A DNA stretch of 64,000 nt from Opisthocomus hoazin (Eukaryota; Chordata; Aves; Opisthocomiformes; Opisthocomidae): NCBI RefSeq assembly GCF_030867145.1, contig NC_134442.1:4479001-4543000 (forward strand), written 5' to 3'. The translations under genes were made by a program, and so were the position numbers. Position 1 is the stretch's first letter; every line of letters begins with the position of its first letter. The notes beneath the pieces are model-generated. The model was not told the origin of the DNA and searched no databases. It was given only the letters and a program-made list of their open reading frames with translations. Below, piece by piece: positions 9,784-19,570 of the stretch.

Positions 9784-10192
9784 TGTAGGCGTGGGTAACG
9801 GACCGTTGTAACGATGTGACCCCAATATGAGTATGATCGTACAGCTTTATTAGTCAGCAAAACAAGGTTTATATAGCAAAACTATTACAGCATCTGAATG
9901 GTTAAAACCCCAACCCATATATAGGCAAAACTACTGCAACTCGTTGTGATTGGTGCAGAGCTGCATCTCGAAGTGAAAACAGTACTGTGGCAGGTAACAG
10001 CAACGTGGCAGGAAGGAAGTGACAGTGTGGCAGGAAACGGTGAAGTTCCCCCTGCTCCAGTGTCCCGAGCTCGTCGCTCCGCCTTCCCAGTGGGGTTCCG
10101 TGTCAGCCGCTCCCAAGGCTTACCTCCGGATCAGAACCTGGGTTGCTCAACGCACCAAACTATGTCCCCTCTCGTCCAGCCAGGACTCCACA
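9784..10192 (-). mobile_element. 5' LTR of the composite provirus
   Basis: The plus strand begins TGTAGGCGTGGG and ends GACTCCACA, matching the LTR at 3034-3453 with scattered differences and small indels. The primer binding site on its left side marks it as the 5' LTR. Its U3 start touches the interior of OR copy A at 10193. The antisense of this LTR is open in the OR frame. Confidence 0.88.
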
Positions 10193-10996
10193 TTCTTCCT
10201 CCTCAACCTCTCCCTCTTCGACCTGGGCTCCATCTCCACTACTGTGCCCACATCCATGACCAATTCCCTCTGGTGTTCCAGGGCCATCTCCTATGCAGGA
10301 TGTGCTGCCCAGCTCTTTTTATTTCTCTTCTTCATTGTAGGGGAGTACTGCCTTCTGACCGTCATGGCCTATGACCGCTACGTTGCCATCTGCAGACCCC
10401 TGTACTACGGGACCCTCCTGAGCAGCAGAGCTTGTGTCCACATGACAGCAGCTGCCTGGGGCAGTGCTTTGCTCTACTCTCTCCTTCACACCGTTAACAC
10501 ATTTTCACTTTCTCTCTGCCAAGGCAATGTTCTTGACCAGTTCTTCTGTGAAGTGCCCCAGATCCTCAAGCTCTCCTGCTCAGAATCCTACCTCAGAAAG
10601 GCTGGCCTTCTTGTGCTTGGTTTCTCTTTAGGTTTTGGATGTTTCATTTTCATTGTGCTGTCCTATGTTCAGATCTTCAGGGCCGTGCTGAGGATCCCCT
10701 CTGAGCAGGGACGGCACAAAGCATTTTCCACGTGCCTCCCTCACCTGGCTGTGGTCTCTGTGTTTATCAGCACTGCCATGTATGCCTACCTGAAGCCCCC
10801 CTCCATCTCTTCCCCATTTCTGGGTCTGGTGATGGCTGTTTTTTATTCAGTGGTACCCCCAGCACTGAGTCCCCTCATCTACAGCATGAGGAACCAGGAG
10901 CTCAAGGACGCGGTGCGGAAACTGGTGACTGCATTTCTTTCAACAGCCGTGGACTGCCTATTTTCCTCTCCAAATGGATCCCAAATTAGGTCATGA
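10193..10996 (+). pseudogene. Olfactory receptor copy A, family 14 type, 5'-truncated by provirus
   Basis: Seven-helix odorant receptor, normally in the cilia of olfactory neurons and coupled to the olfactory G protein. What remains runs from helix 2 (FFLLNLSLFDLGS) to a stop at 10996. Visible are the helix 3 end MAYDRYVAIC with an intact DRY, the loop-2 cysteines, SYVQIFRAVLRIPSEQG and the helix 6 CLPHLAVV, and a helix 7 where NPLIY has become SPLIY. The first ~58 residues (N-terminus and helix 1) are replaced by LTR. An ATG at 10019 lies in frame within antisense LTR, so an open frame of 325 codons exists, but it lacks helix 1 and cannot be a normal receptor. Homology to copies B, C and D gives the family. 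Confidence 0.92.
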
Positions 10997-12119
10997 CAGG
11001 CCAAGTCTGTCTTTCCTTTTTCATAATTTTTTTTCTTTTTCTTTTTCCTTCCTTTTTGGCCTTGAAACAATTGTCATGATTCATTCTTTCCTACTTAGGT
11101 GTCCACCCAACTTGTGTGACCCAGAGACTTTGTGTAAGGGCTTACGGAAGGCCTTGAATCCATGCAGGTGCAGGAGAAGGAGGCTGGTCTGTGCCCTTGG
11201 TGGCATGGACAGACCAGAAAGGTGGCCCAGGGCCCTGTTCACTACCCAGCCATTGGGCATTTCTCACTGGATTTTTCCATCATTGGTCGTTCAATGCAGG
11301 TTTCTGGGTAAGTTTTGCTGTAGAGACATCTGCATCCTCCTGCTGGGCTCACTGCCTGCATCGTGGGAATGGCAAACCCTTCTCTGTTTTGGCTCAGAAC
11401 CTTGAACAGGGCTGCCTGTGAAGCCCCATGTGTGACACGACCTTTCCAGGAGCTTGGAGAGGTTCCTTAACAGGAAGGCCATGGGCTGAGAAACCACTAA
11501 GCACTGCTGTGAGCACCATGTCAGAGTGACCATTCCCCACCCTGAACACATCCTGTCCTGTGCTGTGCCTGCACAGAAGGGCCATGGAACCATGTGTGGG
11601 ACAGTGGGGCAGCGACACTGCAGGAAAGCTGGCAGACAAAGCCACCTTCTGGGCCATGAAGAAGCTGCTAAGGGGAGACAGCAAAGACAGGTATAGACCA
11701 GGATTTATGTACACTGCCTTTGCAGTGCAGGTGTGACTATGGGAAAAGCAAAGCTCACCCTAAGTTTGTGGCTGTAAGAAAAGTCAAGAGCAAAGAAAAG
11801 GGCCTGAATTTCTGTGTTAGAAACTAAGGTGAACAAGGGAAATATAGGGCTGCAGCTGAATGGGAAATGGAATTCAAGAACAGTAAACAGCAATGGGGCT
11901 GACAGACTCAATGCCTTCTTTGCCTGAATCTTTCCCAAAAAGGTCTCCCAGGCCTCTCTGCTCAAGACAGGAGCTGAAGGAGGAGGAGAGCATGTATTGG
12001 CAGGAACCTCATGAAATGCCAGCAGGACAGATGCCATTTTCTGGCCCTGCAGCGGACTCACCATGGCAATGGCACAGGCTGGGGGTTGTCTGGCTGAGCA
12101 CAGCCCTGTGGGAAAGCTG
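10997..12119. other. OR A downstream flank, otherwise unassigned
   Basis: The stretch GTGTGACCCAGAGACTTT at about 11115 recurs downstream of OR D (about 53915), so some of this is shared OR 3' flank. The rest shows no recognised gene or repeat. Confidence 0.45.
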
Positions 12120-12490
12120 CTGTTGGTCAGGGAGCTGGACAGGAGGCAGCCGTTTGCCCTGGCAGCCAGGGAGGACATCAGCATCCTGGGCTGTACGACC
12201 GGGAGCGTAGCCAGGAGATGGAGAGAAGGGATTCTCTGGAATACTGCATCCAGATTTCAGATCCACAGTTCAGGAACCATACTGGCAAGCTGTACTAGGT
12301 TTAGCAAAGGGCCCTCAGGACATCCAGGGACAGGAGCACTTCGACTATGAGGAGAGTCTGAGGGAGTTGGGCTTGTCCAGCCCAGAGAAGGGAAGGCTGA
12401 GGGGGTCCTCATCCAAGCCTGGCAGTACCTACGAGAATTTCACCGAGAATAGAGAGCCAGTCTCTTCACAATGGTGCATGGTGGGATGAC
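12120..12490 (+). repeat. Diverged CR1 fragment, sense orientation
   Basis: Sense CR1-like pieces appear in order: 'CATCCTGGGCTG..', 'GAGAAGGGATTCT', 'GACTATGAGGAGAGTCTGAGG' and 'CAGAGAAGGGAAGGCTGAGG'. It ends against the LTR at 12491. Confidence 0.55.
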
Positions 12491-12943
12491 TGTTAAAAAT
12501 TTTATCCTCACACGAGTGGGTTACACTGGGTATTGCTTTATTCACAACTCAGAGTTGGGCCATCACCTCAGTGAGTGGCAAAGCTGAACTCGCTAGACCA
12601 GTTTATATACATTCATTAAACCGATTACATCAAGGCTAGAATCCTCATAAGTTTCTAAGCAACTGTTCCCTTCCTTTAAGTACATCATTTATTGAGTTCT
12701 TTCTATGCTTCTATCTTTGTAGAATTCTCCCTCGCTGGTTTCAGGCCTTGCTTGGTTTCAGGGTCGTCTCGGCTTCTTTTGTGAATTCTGTTTGATACAA
12801 TCCATACAATGGATTTCTATCCCAATTGCAACACACCGATTGTATGGTTTCTTAACACAGCTGTGTTTACACAACTGAATCTACGTTCTAGTTCTATGAT
12901 TTTATTCTATTCTATAATCAATCTTTATAATTGGTCTCTAGCA
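12491..12943 (-). mobile_element. 3' LTR of another minus-strand ERV
   Basis: The plus strand starts TGTTAAAAATTTTATCC and ends TCTCTAGCA. The minus strand has a polyadenylation signal and downstream context GAATAAAGCAATACC near 12532-12546. Just beyond its right edge the minus strand reads AAAACAAAAGGAGGGAA, a polypurine tract, and then an env anchor. These fix the orientation and the 3' LTR identity. Confidence 0.75.
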
Positions 12944-13240
12944 TTCCCTCCTTTTGTTTTTATTGCATCCCTGCAATTACTATACTTCCAAACTTCTTTT
13001 TGACACTTCTTAGTGATTGACATTAAACAAGTTAGTATACATTGAAAAATCACAAACAGACAAATAACGATTATTACAACAAAGAATACCTGGACTTCAG
13101 GAGATATAACTTGATACCAATAAGCTTGATTTCTCATCTGGGAAAAAGAATCCTGGAGGTACAAAAGACATTGTGATGAAGATGACTTCTGCAAACCACT
13201 TCAGCGTGTTCACAATCCTTCTCGCCAACCTTCCACGACT
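12944..13240 (-). pseudogene. env: Env transmembrane C-terminus of that ERV
   Basis: An 89-codon minus frame (12925-13194) ends at the polypurine tract. It holds a long hydrophobic anchor, VQVFFVVIIVICLFVIF, followed by cysteines and a basic cytoplasmic tail (SITKKCQKEVWKY). Everything upstream (rest of env, pol, gag) is missing, so this is a 5'-truncated provirus end. Confidence 0.6.
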
Positions 13241-13476
13241 ACCCCACATGCGGCATGTGACAATCCAACAACACACACCATCTCTGCTGCCCTGAAAGAC
13301 TGTTATGACAGATGGACCCCAAAGTCACGGACTAAAGGAACTCAGTGAACCTTATAGAGGGCTAGCCCATAGGGTAAGGAATGATGTCTCTGTGCACAAA
13401 TCAAAAGTGGTTGTCATTTTTTGGAAAGTGTTATACCTGAGCATGATGTAGACGGTATAGAGTAAGGGGTGGATAC
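13241..13476 (+). mobile_element. ERVL 3' internal remnant
   Basis: This matches 18640-18849 of the second ERVL in the window: 'TATGACAGATGGA', 'CCAAAGTCA', 'GCATGATGTAGA' and 'AAGGGGTGGATA', the last being the polypurine-like end. It joins directly to the LTR at 13477. Confidence 0.65.
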
Positions 13477-14033
13477 TGTCCTGGTTTCAGCTGGGATAGA
13501 GGTAATTATAATGTCAGTAGCTGCTGTGTTTTGGATTTAGTATGAGAAGCATGTTGGTAACAGTGATGATTATAGCTGTTTCTAGGAAATTAAGGTCTTT
13601 TTTCTGGTTTCTCATGTTCAGCTCTTGAGCAAATTTGCAGGAGCTAGGAGGGATCATAGCCAGACAGCTAACCCAAGCTGACCAGTGGAAATATTCCATA
13701 CTGTAGACGCCATGCTCAATATACAGATGGGGGTTGTCTGGGGACATATCCATGAATTCCAGGAGTTCTGTGGATTCTGCGATGGCTTCCTGGGGACAAA
13801 CTGTGCAATTGGTCATTGGGCAGTGAGAAAAATTGTATTGTGTATCACTTGTTTTGCATAATCATCATTATTAGTATTATATTATACTTTCCCTTCATTT
13901 CTTAGTAAACTGGCTTTATCTCAACCCATGAGTATTAGTTTTGCCCATTCTCCTCCCCATCCCACTGCAGGCAGGAAGAGAGAGCAAGAGGCTGTCTGGT
14001 CCTAGTTGCCAGCTGCCAGGTTAAATCACGACA
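13477..14033 (+). mobile_element. Avian ERVL LTR (3' LTR)
   Basis: It begins TGTCCTGGTTTCAGCTGGGA and ends TTAAATCACGACA, the characteristic termini of avian ERVL LTRs. It keeps the 'TAAACTGGCTTTATCTCAACCCATGAG' block near its 3' side. With the internal remnant on its left it is the 3' LTR of a truncated copy. Confidence 0.85.
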
Positions 14034-14289
14034 CCATGGCAATTCCTCCCTGGGTCAACAGTTCCACTGAACAGGTACCTCCTTCATTCACCAGTAGTGT
14101 CCTGCAATTCCTCATGCTGCTGTCTTGTCAGAGGCAACACAAGTCTGGTACGCACACATGAAAAGCTGTCAAAACAGAGCTTCAATACAGGGGGAACTTT
14201 GAGAAACTTTTAGATTTGGCAGTAGAACCCTCATGAGGTTTTGCAAGAAGTTGTAAGTCATTTTGAGGGGGGAGAATAACTCCAAAAAA

Positions 14290-14660
14290 ATGAGGGCAAG
14301 TGGGGACCTGAACAGCTAAGGAGTGACCCTGAGGAGAAGGGCCTGGGCGTTCCAAGGGATACCAGATGAGCGAGTGGTGCATGCTTGAAGCGAGTAAGGC
14401 TAAGAGCATACAGGGCTGCATTAGGAGGAGCCTGGCCACCCAAACGAGAGAGTTATCACCCCCCTTGCCTCAGCGGTGCAGTAGTCACATCTGGACTAGT
14501 GTGACTGCACATGTGGCTACCCATTCTGGAGGAACACGGAAGAACTATGAAAGTGCTAGAGGAGATCTGCCAGGATGGGTTTTGGGCTTCTGTGGAGAGA
14601 CGGAGGGACTCGAGCCTGGTGAATCGGAGGCTGAGGGAGATAAAGTAGTAGACTGCAACT
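14290..14660 (+). repeat. CR1-like head of module R1, sense orientation
   Basis: This is similar to 32800-33145 (same orientation) and 27695-28010 (opposite). Shared pieces are 'CATCTGGA', 'GTGTGACTGCACATGTGG / CATTCTGGAGGAA' and 'GAGACGGAGGGACTCGAGCCTGGTGAA'. It is an old CR1 3' part carried with each copy of the module. Confidence 0.6.
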
Positions 14661-15985
14661 CCTTAAGGGGTGGTTTCAGAGATGCAGAAGCTTTCCTTTG
14701 TAGTGGGAAGAGAAGAAAGTTTCCACAATGTGCAGACTGAAGTGTTCAGACTGAAGATGAAAAGGAAGTCTCCCTCAAAGTGTATCCTTGTTGTGTATGA
14801 GGTCACCCAGAGGGAGTCTCGCGCAACCCATGGATCTGTGTTTCACGGAAAATCCCGTGAGCGTGGAGAGACATCAGTGAAGGTGAGGAAATGCTGGGGT
14901 TAGAGTTAGGTGTGAAAGAAAGAAGGGTGTCTACAGGCTGAAGGGAAAGAGGTGCAGGCATGGGACAGTGCAGGACAGCCTGCAGTACAGATGGCTAAGG
15001 ACTCTGGCAGGGCTGAAGGTTTCAACAGGAGCAAGGGCTTTGTACCCTTGGCCATGGCAGTTGCCTCTACCACCAAGTACTACAGGGAGAAACTTTCTTT
15101 GGAGGCACTGTACTGTGTTTCATCCCTGCGTCTTCTTAGGGAGGCTGAGAGGTTTTGCAGAATTTTCCCGCACTTGTCATTCCTCACCCACACATTCAGC
15201 TGTCCCCAAGAAGAATCCTGAGCCACATGTGAGGGACAGGGCCTGCCTTCCCAGGCCTGGGGCTGAGGCCTTGGCCTTGCTGCTTCATAAAGCAGAACAA
15301 GGGTTTTCTCAGTATTTCAGCCACCTGCACAGTGCCTCTGCCTACCTGCAATCATGGCCTCCAATTCTCTGCTCTAAGGAGTCCCTGGGGAGGCTTTGTC
15401 AGTAATGGCCCTCAGTGGGGCCAATCAATGTTTCAAGGTAATTTGAATTTTGTTTCTAGAACATGAGCATTTTTTTCAATCTCCTCTCAGTATCTGAGCT
15501 TCATGGACTCAACACCAAATACCCCATGGGGCTCATTAAAATACAGAAAGTGCTAAGCTAACAAGCTCCTGAAATTTTCTTCAATTCTTCAAGACATGTA
15601 CCGCTAGCTGGAGTTTTTTCACAGTGTAGATAAGGAAAAAGATAAAATACTGTGCCTAATAAGTATTTTTTTTTATATTAAGGGATATTTTTAATTGCTT
15701 TTCAGTTTACAGGTGAAGTGGTAGAAACATTATCCAAGTGATATTGTTCCAGGCTTTCTCTTCAGGAGGGCTGAACAGGTAGGAGAAGCAGTCCCTTGAG
15801 GTCTGACACTCTTTGGACAACTTTACTCCTCACCTCCCCAACCTCAACATTTCTTTCATCGTGTCACTGCTCTTTGCATCAGACTTCTACACTGATCTCT
15901 GCAGCTGGATGTTACAGCTCCATTGCACCATCTCCCACCTACTCTCCATAGAGAGCTGGCTGCACACAGGCACAGCAGGAGTTGT
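14661..15985 (+). repeat. Recurrent module R1, copy 1
   Basis: Non-coding block found at least six times in the window. Markers in order are 'GGCATGGGACAGTGCAGGAC', 'GGGGCTGAGGCCTTGGCC', 'GTCAGTAATGGCCCTCAG', 'CTCATTAAAATACAG' and 'CTCTGCAGCTGGATGTTACA'. No conserved reading frame is seen. It looks like duplicated flank of OR genes, not a transposon: no terminal repeats or A-tail are visible. Confidence 0.7.
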
Positions 15986-16413
15986 CCCATTTGCAAGAAA
16001 AACAAAATTCAAACATAATCAAGTTCCTTAAAAAAACCCCACACTGTGCAATTACATGGTAATTACAATTTACATATAATGAGGTTGCCTTCCTATAAGG
16101 AATAATCTTATGAGAAATATTGTAGCTATGTAGAGGAAATAAAATAGTTATGAACATATTTAGAGAGTTGGCTAGGAATACAGACTACTGAAAGGCAAGC
16201 AAACTTTTAACTCCCCGATGTCAAAAGAGCTGCTCGGTAGGTGCCAGGAATCTGAATGAACAAAGAGTAAAGGGAGGAGAAAACTGGACAATAATGGAAA
16301 AGGCCTATGTCTAGGCAGACTGCATCTGAAAATATTACTTTAGAAATAGTCAAGACAGGTGAAAATATATGAAAAATTAGAGAAATTCCATACACCATTT
16401 AACAGGCAGAATA
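15986..16413. other. Unassigned AT-rich DNA
   Basis: No recognised gene or repeat; short frames only. Confidence 0.4.
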
Positions 16414-16598
16414 TCAGTTATGAAGTGATAGGGACAGATCAACATTTCTTTGGAATATCCCTTTCAAAACTTCCTGGCACTGGTCGAGGGCTCTTGTGAG
16501 TGAGGACAAGGCAATGTTGCGCCTGTTGTTGAAAGAGTTCAGAAAGTCACCCCAGGGAACCCCAGGCTGTACAAGGTCACTTTGGCATTTCTGTGCAC
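16414..16598 (-). other. Possible 3'-terminal coding exon, unknown protein
   Basis: On the minus strand a strong acceptor-like sequence (TTCTTCTTTTTTAG) is followed by about 61 codons of open frame ending in a stop at 16414. The peptide (CQSDLVQPGVPWGDFLNSF, later ALDQCQEVLKGIFQRN) has mixed polar/helical composition, unlike repeat-derived frames nearby. No family is recognised, and no partner exon is seen in the window. Confidence 0.25.
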
Positions 16599-16679
16599 CT
16601 AAAAAAGAAGAACATGTCTGAAAGGAGTCAGCAAGGATTGATGATGGGTCAGTCATGCCTCTAAAACCTGATTGCCATC

Positions 16680-16849
16680 TGTTTTGGTTTGGCCTGGATA
16701 AATGCCAGGAGCCCACTAAGTACCCCTCTATCACTCCCCCTCCTCAACTGGACAGGGGACAGGAAATATGCTGAAGGGCTTGAGGGTCAAGACAAGGACA
16801 GGGAGAGATCACTCAACAATTACCACCACGGACAAAACAGACTGTTCTC
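16680..16849 (+). mobile_element. LTR-like fragment joined to ERVL pol
   Basis: It starts TGTTTTGGTTTGGCCTGG, loosely like the ERVL LTR start at 18850 (TGTCCTGGGTTTGGCC). It then carries 'CAACTGGACAGGGGACAGG' and 'GGGAGAGATCACTCAACAAT', which I associate with avian ERV LTRs. Pol sequence begins at about 16850, so gag and RT are deleted. The orientation is inferred. Confidence 0.45.
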
Positions 16850-18388
16850 GGTGAGAAAAAGGAGTGGAGTAAGTGGATTGTGCTGATCACACAGTGGGCC
16901 CGAATGGGAAACCCCAGTCGCCCAGGAATTCTGGAGTTAATCATGGACTGGCCAGAAGGCAAAGATTTTGGAGCATCGCCAGAGGAGGAGGTGACACGTG
17001 CTGAAGAGGCCCCACTGTATAACCAGCTGCCAGAAGATAAGAAACAGTATGCCCTGTTCACGGATGGGTCCTGTCGCATTGTGGGGAAGCAGCGGAGGTG
17101 GAAGGCTGCTGTATGGAGCCCTACACGACAAGTGGCGGAAACTGCCGAGGGAGAAGGTGAGTCCAGCCAGTTTGCAGAGGTGAAAGCCATCCAGCTGGCT
17201 TTCGACATTGCCAATCAAGAGAAGTGGCCAGTGTTCTATCTTGACACCAACTCCTGGATGGTGGCCAATGCCTTGCGGGGGTGGCTGCAGCAATGGAAGA
17301 AGAACAACTGGCAGCGCAGAGGCAAACCCATCTGGGCTGCCCCATTGTGGCACGATATTGCTGCCCATCTGGAGCAGTTTGTTGTAAAAGTGTGTCACAT
17401 GGACGCCCATGTCCCTAAGAGTCGGGCCACTGAGGAACATCAAAACAACCACCAGGTGGATCAGGCTGCCAAGATTGAAGTGGCTCAGGTGGATGTGGAC
17501 TGGCAACAGAAGGGTGAACTGTTCATATCTCGGTGGGCTCATGACACCTCGGGCCACCAAGGAAGAGACACGACATACAGATGGGCTCGTGACCGAGGGG
17601 TGGACTTGACCGTGGACACCATCGCACAGGTTATCCATGAATGTGAAACATGCGCTGCAATCAAGCAAACCAAGCGGGTAAAGCCTCAGTGGTATGGAGG
17701 ACGATGGCTAAAATATAAATATGGGGAGGCTTGGCAGATTGACTACATCACACTGCCACAAGCCCGCCAAGGCAAGCGCTATGTGCTCACAATGGTGGAG
17801 GCCACCACCGGATGGTTGCAAACCTACCCTGTGCCCCATGCCACCCCCTGGAATACAATCCTGGGCCTGGAAAAACAAGTCCTGTGGCGACATGGCACTC
17901 CCGAAAGAACTGAGTCGGACAACGGGACTCACTTTCGCAACAGCCTCATAGACACCTGGGCCAAAGAACAGGGTATCGAGTGGGTGTATCACATCCCCTA
18001 CCATGCACCAGCCTCTGGAATGATCGAACGGTACAATGGGCTGCTAAAAACCACTCTGAGAGCAATGGGGGTTGGGACTTTCAAAAACTGGAATACTCAA
18101 TTAGCAAGGGCCACTTTGTTAGTTAACACCGGAGGATCCACCATCCACGCTGGTCCTGCCCAATGAAATCCTCAGCACCCCATAGAAGAGGATAAAGTCC
18201 CCGTAGTGCACAAGCGGAACATGTTAGGGAAGACGGTTTGGGTTAGTCCTGCCTCGGGAAAAGGCAAGCCCGTCCGCAGGATTGCTTTTGCTCAAGGACC
18301 TGGGTGTACCTGGTGGGTAATGCGGAAGGATGGGGAAGTCCGATGTGTACCTCATAGGGATTTGATTTTGGGTGAGAATAGTCCATAA
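16850..18388 (+). pseudogene. pol: ERVL pol: RNase H and integrase, one in-frame stop
   Basis: An open frame from about 16850 to 18166 encodes RNase H (YALFTDGSC, FAEVKAIQLAF, NHQVDQAAK) and then integrase. Integrase has an HHCC zinc region (WAHDTSGHQG ... CETC) and a full DD35E core: IDYITLP, ESDNGTHF and GMIERYNG, with exactly 35 residues between the last Asp and the Glu. In the third RNase H position the usual TDSW reads TNSW, so a catalytic Asp is replaced by Asn. A TGA at 18164-18166 interrupts the frame. The same frame then continues to 18388 with the integrase C-terminus (NMLGKTVWVSPASGKGKP). RT, protease and gag are absent. ERVL (class III) identity comes from the sequence and the LTR type. 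No env is expected in this family. Confidence 0.88.
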
Positions 18389-18849
18389 ATAAATTGTCTA
18401 CAGTTAATTGTTAAATAATCCTGTCACTGTCTGTTATCACTGTTATAATTTTTATATGTTATACCAGTAGTATTATAGTAAGCATTGTCCAGATTAAAGA
18501 AGGATGGACTTTTTGATGAAACCTAGCAGAGCACAGCGATGATGGGACTGGACCTGGTTTTTCAACAAGTGGCACCCAGCAACTTCATCAAGATCAACAT
18601 GTCCTGCAAACTGTGAGCTCTGGATGTAGTGAGTGACTGTCCATCACCACACATAAACTCTCCTGCCACGGAAGACCATTATGACAGATGGAGCCCAAAG
18701 TCATGGATTAAATGAACTCAACGGACACTTTAGAGTGATGATCCATAGACTAAGGGAATGATATCTGGAGACAGGAGAAGTGGTGGTGATCAACTGGACA
18801 ATGGGGGACAAGGGCATGATGTAGATGGTATGGAATAAGGGGTGGATAA
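18389..18849 (+). mobile_element. ERVL 3' non-coding region and polypurine tract
   Basis: AT-rich sequence lies after pol, then the stretch shared with 13241-13476. It ends in AATAAGGGGTGGATAA, the polypurine tract, before the LTR. Confidence 0.7.
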
Positions 18850-19258
18850 TGTCCTGGGTTTGGCCAGGACAGGGTTAATTTTCACCGGAATCCACGAAGG
18901 GGCACAGCTGGGCGGGCTGACCCAACCTGACCAAACAGAGCAGGGTGTTCCATACCACGTGCCATCATGCTGGGATCTGGTGGGGGGGAGCGGGGTGCCG
19001 GGAACTCTCTCGTGGCTCAGGAGCAGAGGAGCCGGTCCGGTCTGGGAGAGAACGGCTCTGTGGGTTGTGCGGTTTGTGTTGTGTTTTCTCCTTATCTGTA
19101 TCGTTGTTGTTCCTGTTCCCTTTGTTTGCTGTTCTGTTAAACTGCACTTATCCAGACCCACCAGTTTCTGCCTGTTTCTTTCCATTCTCCTTCGCACCCC
19201 AGCAGGGGTGTGTCAACCGCGTGGTGCTTTTGTTGCCGGACGCAGCCAAACCAGAACA
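18850..19258 (+). mobile_element. ERVL 3' LTR
   Basis: It starts TGTCCTGGGTTTGGCCAGGA and ends CAGCCAAACCAGAACA, inverted-repeat-like termini of the ERVL LTR. The block ACTGCACTTATCCAGACCCA lies near the 3' side. The right flank is mid-CR1, so the copy ended up inside or against an older CR1. Confidence 0.82.
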
Positions 19259-19570
19259 GACGGAACTTCCTGTGCTTCAGTTTGTGCCCGTTGTCCCTTG
19301 TCTTGTCCATGGGCACCACTGAAAAGAGTTTGGCCCCATCCTCCTGACATCCACCCTTGAGATATTTATAAGCATTTATAATGTCCCCTCACAGCCTTCT
19401 CTTCTCCAGGCTAAACAAGCCCAGCTCCCTCGGCCTCTCCTCATAGGAGAGATGCTCCAGTCCCCTCATCACCCTTGTAGCCCTCTGCTGGACTCTCTCC
19501 AGTAGCTCCTCATCTTTCTGGAAGTGGAGAACCCAGAACCGGACACAGTACTCCAGATGGGGCCTCATCA
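19259..19570 (-). repeat. CR1 fragment next to ERVL LTR
   Basis: Antisense CR1 from 'GGAACTTCCTGTGCTTCAGTT' through 'CTTCTCCAGGCTAAACAAGC' to 'CCAGATGGGGCCTCATCA'. The terminal ~200 bp of the CR1 3' end are missing at the LTR junction. Confidence 0.88.

Larger units (their letters stand above)
3034..10192 (-). mobile_element. Composite class II endogenous retrovirus (decayed provirus)
   Basis: An LTR-bounded element is read on the minus strand, from the 5' LTR at 9784-10192 to the 3' LTR at 3034-3453. In order it holds a primer binding site, gag, pol pieces, env pieces and a polypurine tract. Every coding region carries frameshifts or stops, so it is defective. Two env transmembrane remnants and a second, internal LTR start at 3890-4033 show that it is a recombined or nested composite, not one simple insertion. 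No matching target duplication is seen: the left flank ends in CACCC and the right flank begins TTCTT. Confidence 0.85.

Noticed and set aside
16937-17668. 243-codon minus-strand frame
   Set aside because: It is the shadow of the ERVL RNase H-integrase frame on the plus strand.
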